Below, piece by piece: positions 60,345 through 64,000 of a stretch of DNA of 64,000 bases. The stretch is from Metallyticus violacea (taxonomy: Eukaryota; Arthropoda; Insecta; Mantodea; Metallyticidae). The stretch covers positions 32,005,001-32,069,000 of the forward strand of contig CM060831.1 of assembly GCA_030762175.1 (NCBI GenBank), given 5' to 3'. Numbering within the stretch: position 1 is the first letter of the stretch; each line of letters opens with the position of its first letter. The notes under the pieces are model-generated. The model saw nothing but the letters and a program-made list of their open reading frames with translations, was not told where the DNA came from and searched no databases. The translations under genes and the position numbers were made by a program.

Positions 60345-61115
60345 TCTGGACGATGGCAGGATGTTCCAATACTGTCCGTGAATTTCCTCGAGACTTTCCT
60401 TTGCTAAAGCATCTGTATGGGGACAGGAGTTATGTAGGGGGAAAAGAACTTTTCGTATCGTTTATTTACGCCTTTTTCGTCGATAAGCACATTTTGCCAC
60501 ATCAGAAGCTGCATTTGTTCGATGTTCGTGAAGAAAATAGATTAACAAAATGTCTTGGGAGTCATAGAAATTTCTAAAGAGAATCTTCCCAGCCACAGGC
60601 GAATTTTTGCTTAGATAGGAGCAGATTCCCTTTCTTTTCCTCCATCCTATGCTTACTTCGACCCAGCAGTATTGAGATATACCCATGTTTCATCGCAAGT
60701 TACGATTCGATGCAAAAACATTTCTCCTTGAAGATAGTTAATTAGTAGGATATCTTTAGCATTTCAGAAAAGCGATACCGTGACCTTTCAACCTACTTCA
60801 TACATGCGCCTTATTTGGTGGTGGAAAATTATAATGCTTCCATTATTTGAATTCTAATGCCCATGTTTTGTCACTAGACATGAATTGGCGGATTAAACCA
60901 GTTGGAACCCTCTTAAAACGCGCCAAACTGTGCTCAGAGATCTGCCTGCATTGCTTTTGAGTGGGTATTAATAGCGACAGATTCTATCTTGCAAACACAT
61001 TTTCATATCTTATTTCCCCAGCAAAATGCGAAACATCAGTTCGCCTGAAATGCCTACAGCTTCAGCAATTTCTGAAACCTTCCGTCTGCGATCCGTCAGT
61101 ACTAAATACATTATT
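60345..61115 (-). pseudogene. mariner transposase remnant 3
   Basis: Minus-strand pieces in order: DRRRKVSEIAEAVGISGELM (helix-turn-helix, about 61035-61100), then FLHRIVTCDETWVYLNTAGSK with the DETW block at about 60682-60700. Next is AGKILFRNFYDSQDILLIYFLHEHRT (60500-60590) with the second aspartate in FYD, then LHNSCPHTDALAKE (60395-60440), where LHDNARPHT is expected, so the third catalytic residue is lost. Frames shift between the pieces, and stops are present. Spacing fits a full mariner gene. The FYDSQDILLIYFL segment differs from remnant 2, so three different mariner insertions are present. Confidence 0.82.
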
Positions 61116-61119
61116 AACT

Positions 61120-64000
61120 TTTTTGATAATTTTCGGTACAATGGCAGATTTTGGTCATTCGTTACACATGTCATCTTCCACGTTTTCACTACCGCGTTTT
61201 ATCTCAGTGGTAAACTTGTTCCCTAGAGTACTGCCCATGCTTCTGTGACTTTCAGTTGCCGTAATACCGATCTTCACAAGAATTTAATTACTGCATGCTG
61301 TTCGACATCTGCCATTTTTCCAACACGCGTATTTCTGCACTGAAACAATGAGCAAAACCTACAACAGTCTTGAACTGTTTTAGTGGAATATGGCAAATTT
61401 TGATCAAGTAATGGTTTGTAACTACCGCTGCATTCTGTAGGTTATTTCAATAACTTTTCAAATGATTCCAGTATTTTAGCTACATTCTATACTGTAATTT
61501 CAGGGGAGTAAAAAGTACACATAAGAAATATTCCCAAGTCAGCTTTCGAATTTGGTCCACTGTACGTTGCTTTTGACGGAGGCGACGGCAAACTCAAACG
61601 TGTCTTCCTAAGTACCTCGTCATCTATTCTATGTAGTTTACTACCTTTGCATTATGCACCACTATTGTCGGTTTGGCGCATGGGCGTAACTAGAGCGATT
61701 AAACTTAAGTTGAGGATTGCACACGCTTGAAGACCACTAGCCACAGCATTAATGGAAGAATATAAACTGTCGCGGTGACCTTTTAGTGGCTCACTTGAGG
61801 ACAGGCTAATGAACATAGTCGAGGAGGTTGAAAAGCCACACCGCATGATATGTGATACCCATAGCTTCCAAACAAAAGTCAGTTTTTCCTTCCCAAAGTA
61901 TTTAGAGCGAAACATGCCACTCTGAAGGCTACTGTCGAACAAGTTTTGACCACGAGACGAGACACAACACCTTCCTCGAGGAAGGAATTTTATTAATATA
62001 ACGGAAATAAAAGCTGTGGCGGTCCAGCTCTCTGCAGCACCTCTATTCCCATAAACTGGCTCAGGCCTCTATCGGCTTTGCAACAATCAACAAAAATACA
62101 AGCAAATTTCTTCACATTTCGTGCAACGTTAACGTTAGCCGCCAGGGATTAAATCAACAGATCTATGACGAAACTTTAGTTTTGGCCAAAATTTAATTAA
62201 TTCCATGTAATAATGAACTCGCAGAACATTTAGCCATGGCTGATGCAAAATCTGAGTTTGTTTTCGCTGACATGCAATTAAATATGCGCCATTTAGAACA
62301 CAGTTTGAAGTAATTTCCAAAAGAAACAATACAATCCTCACAGTTACACAAATTGATACAGAAATGATATTATTCAGACACCCGCGTTTAATTTCAGTTA
62401 ATATGAAGGAAATCGTGCTGCTCGAATGTGAAATATTAAGACTCCCATCCCCCGCTGATCGCAGATCCGTAAATGAAAAAATACTACGAACTTGTACAGC
62501 AACTCTTTCAATATTGATATTATTTGCAACCTCAAAATAAGTTTTTCAAATTGACTGTCATCAAAACAAAAACGAAAAATCGTATATTGGAGTTTTTCTA
62601 TCACAGCACTCAAATTTGAGAAGCTATTTTCTAGGAACGAGGAAACCAATTATCCGATTATTTAAAGTATATAATTGCCCCCCTCCAATTTTGTTTAACG
62701 TTGGTAACGTTTAAGTTCCTACGCACGTAAATCAACCGCTTTTTGCTTAATTTTGTAAAACCTCTAGTGATTTCCTACAATTATGGACACTTATTTAACT
62801 TTACTCTCATCTAGAGCTCTGTCCTTAGCAGCTGTGCACAAATTTTAGTAATATGTTTTATTTTAAAGGATGAACTTTAACATCTATTTCATGTAATTTC
62901 AACAAAAGGATATTTTTCCAATCTGTCATTAATAGATTTAGAGTGGTTATTTCACTCATGTGACATTATCTTAAAATCGATCAATTAAACGAAACAAAAT
63001 TTTGACCTATAACAGCCGGATTACGAAGTGAAATCATCGAAAAAAATTATCAAATCGGTTTTATCACGCGACTTGTATTTCTCTTGTGATCAGTGTAGCT
63101 AACTCTATACCTCTACTATATAATTCTTGAACATGCATCACTGACCAATTTTGCTAGAGGCGATGGGGAGCTATTGATAGCAACAAAAGCATGGACAATC
63201 GACAATCATAACGCAAAATGGAGGGTTCTTCCACGCATTTTGGTGATTCGTCAAATGTGCAAATTGATCTTATCATTAGGAATTTTAAGCCACAGAATAT
63301 AAAGAAAAATAGAGACAACGTATGTTATCTTTTTTTTTCCTTAGTTAGTAGTAGAAAATCGAACGGTAACGATTGTAATAGTCGACTCTTGTACATTTCA
63401 TCTCACGATTTCTGAATAGAATAGATACTCATAAGTATAACATTTTATACAAGTGTTAAAATTCTGTGTGCGAATTTCACAAACACACACATCACTTTTA
63501 TTCTTATTCAATTCATGAAATAGCCCTAACCAGTATTTTGCTCCTTTCTATTGGTATTACTGACAATCGGTATTCTTCTGTCGCAAGATTGCTTGAAAAG
63601 GTTAAGTACAAACTTACAATTATTACAATTTTGCAAGCCAAGTTTACGGGAATTATATTTAAATTCTTATTTTATTCGTGAAATAGTCCTAATAAATATC
63701 ACACCTCTCGTGATATTATTTGTGATAAATTCAGTAGCACAGACTCGAAACAAATGCTGTACAATGAGCGCGTTTGCGATTGATGAAAAGCGACGATCGA
63801 AAGAGCTTGACAATAGTGTTTACTCATCGCATAATGAAGTTTCATATTTGACAATGTCTGCATGAAGTTTCTGCTGTTTTTCTGTCATTAGGCATTTCCA
63901 CCATACTTCCGCAACCATATGCAAACAGATATTAGTTTGCTTCATGCTTGGTGAGACGACCTGTCAACCAAGAATAAGATTTACATGACCGTGTAGTCAG
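61120..64000. other. Intergenic, no gene recognised
   Basis: Minus-strand frame 61652-61942 (96 codons) and plus-strand frame 63551-63865 (104 codons) are unassigned. 63497-63560 and 63661-63720 look like diverged direct copies (TTCTTATT, TGAAATAG, CCTAA), about 165 bp apart. Confidence 0.4.

Noticed and set aside
1..64000. CRISPR arrays, bacterial operons, rRNA
   Set aside because: No regularly spaced repeats, no closely packed frames with ribosome binding sites, and no rRNA-like sequence were seen.

Overview
The window looks like gene-poor, AT-rich nuclear DNA of an animal, most likely an insect. The reasons are tRNA-derived SINEs with A-rich tails, three decayed mariner transposons, a second Tc1/mariner-superfamily transposon, LINE fragments, a Penelope-like retroelement with a GIY-YIG domain, and many simple repeats. 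There are no bacterial operons, no rRNA, no convincing free tRNA gene and no CRISPR. I could not identify any host protein-coding gene. Most open frames are under 140 codons and match nothing I know.

Layout. 1-0.7 kb: two 3' ends of one transposon family facing away from each other. 1.77-2.12 kb: a complete SINE (family A) with a 10-bp target-site duplication. 6.2-7.5 kb: a LINE reverse-transcriptase remnant next to two inverted SINEs (family B). 9.3-9.8 kb: a fold-back repeat. 12.7 kb: a second SINE A. 13.84-13.95 kb: a strong hairpin. 15.8-16.1 kb: SINE D. 18.9-19.9 kb: a mariner split by a SINE B. 30.1-32.0 kb: the Penelope-like element, whose frame is open for 436 codons and whose 3' region folds as a hammerhead ribozyme core. 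33.7-34.3 kb: SINE C and SINE B. 39.0-39.85 kb and 60.35-61.1 kb: two more mariners. 49.55-50.37 kb: an internally deleted transposon of the family at the left edge.

The least expected feature is a set of three long non-coding blocks, each present twice in inverted orientation: A at 10.28-11.35 and 25.45-26.28 kb, B at 22.09-22.59 and 41.86-42.35 kb, C at 23.43-24.42 and 36.81-37.63 kb. B and C lie in the order B-C...C'-B', as in the arms of an old, eroded inverted duplication. B holds a 42-bp stretch that is identical in both copies. None of the blocks matches the recognised transposon families here. They may be undescribed repeats or relics of a segmental inverted duplication.

Two GC-rich, CpG-containing stretches (about 52.0-52.4 kb and 55.9-56.1 kb) could be promoters with short first exons, because each holds an ATG frame running into a consensus splice donor. 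This is inference. All coordinates of decayed elements are by-eye estimates unless target-site duplications fix them.
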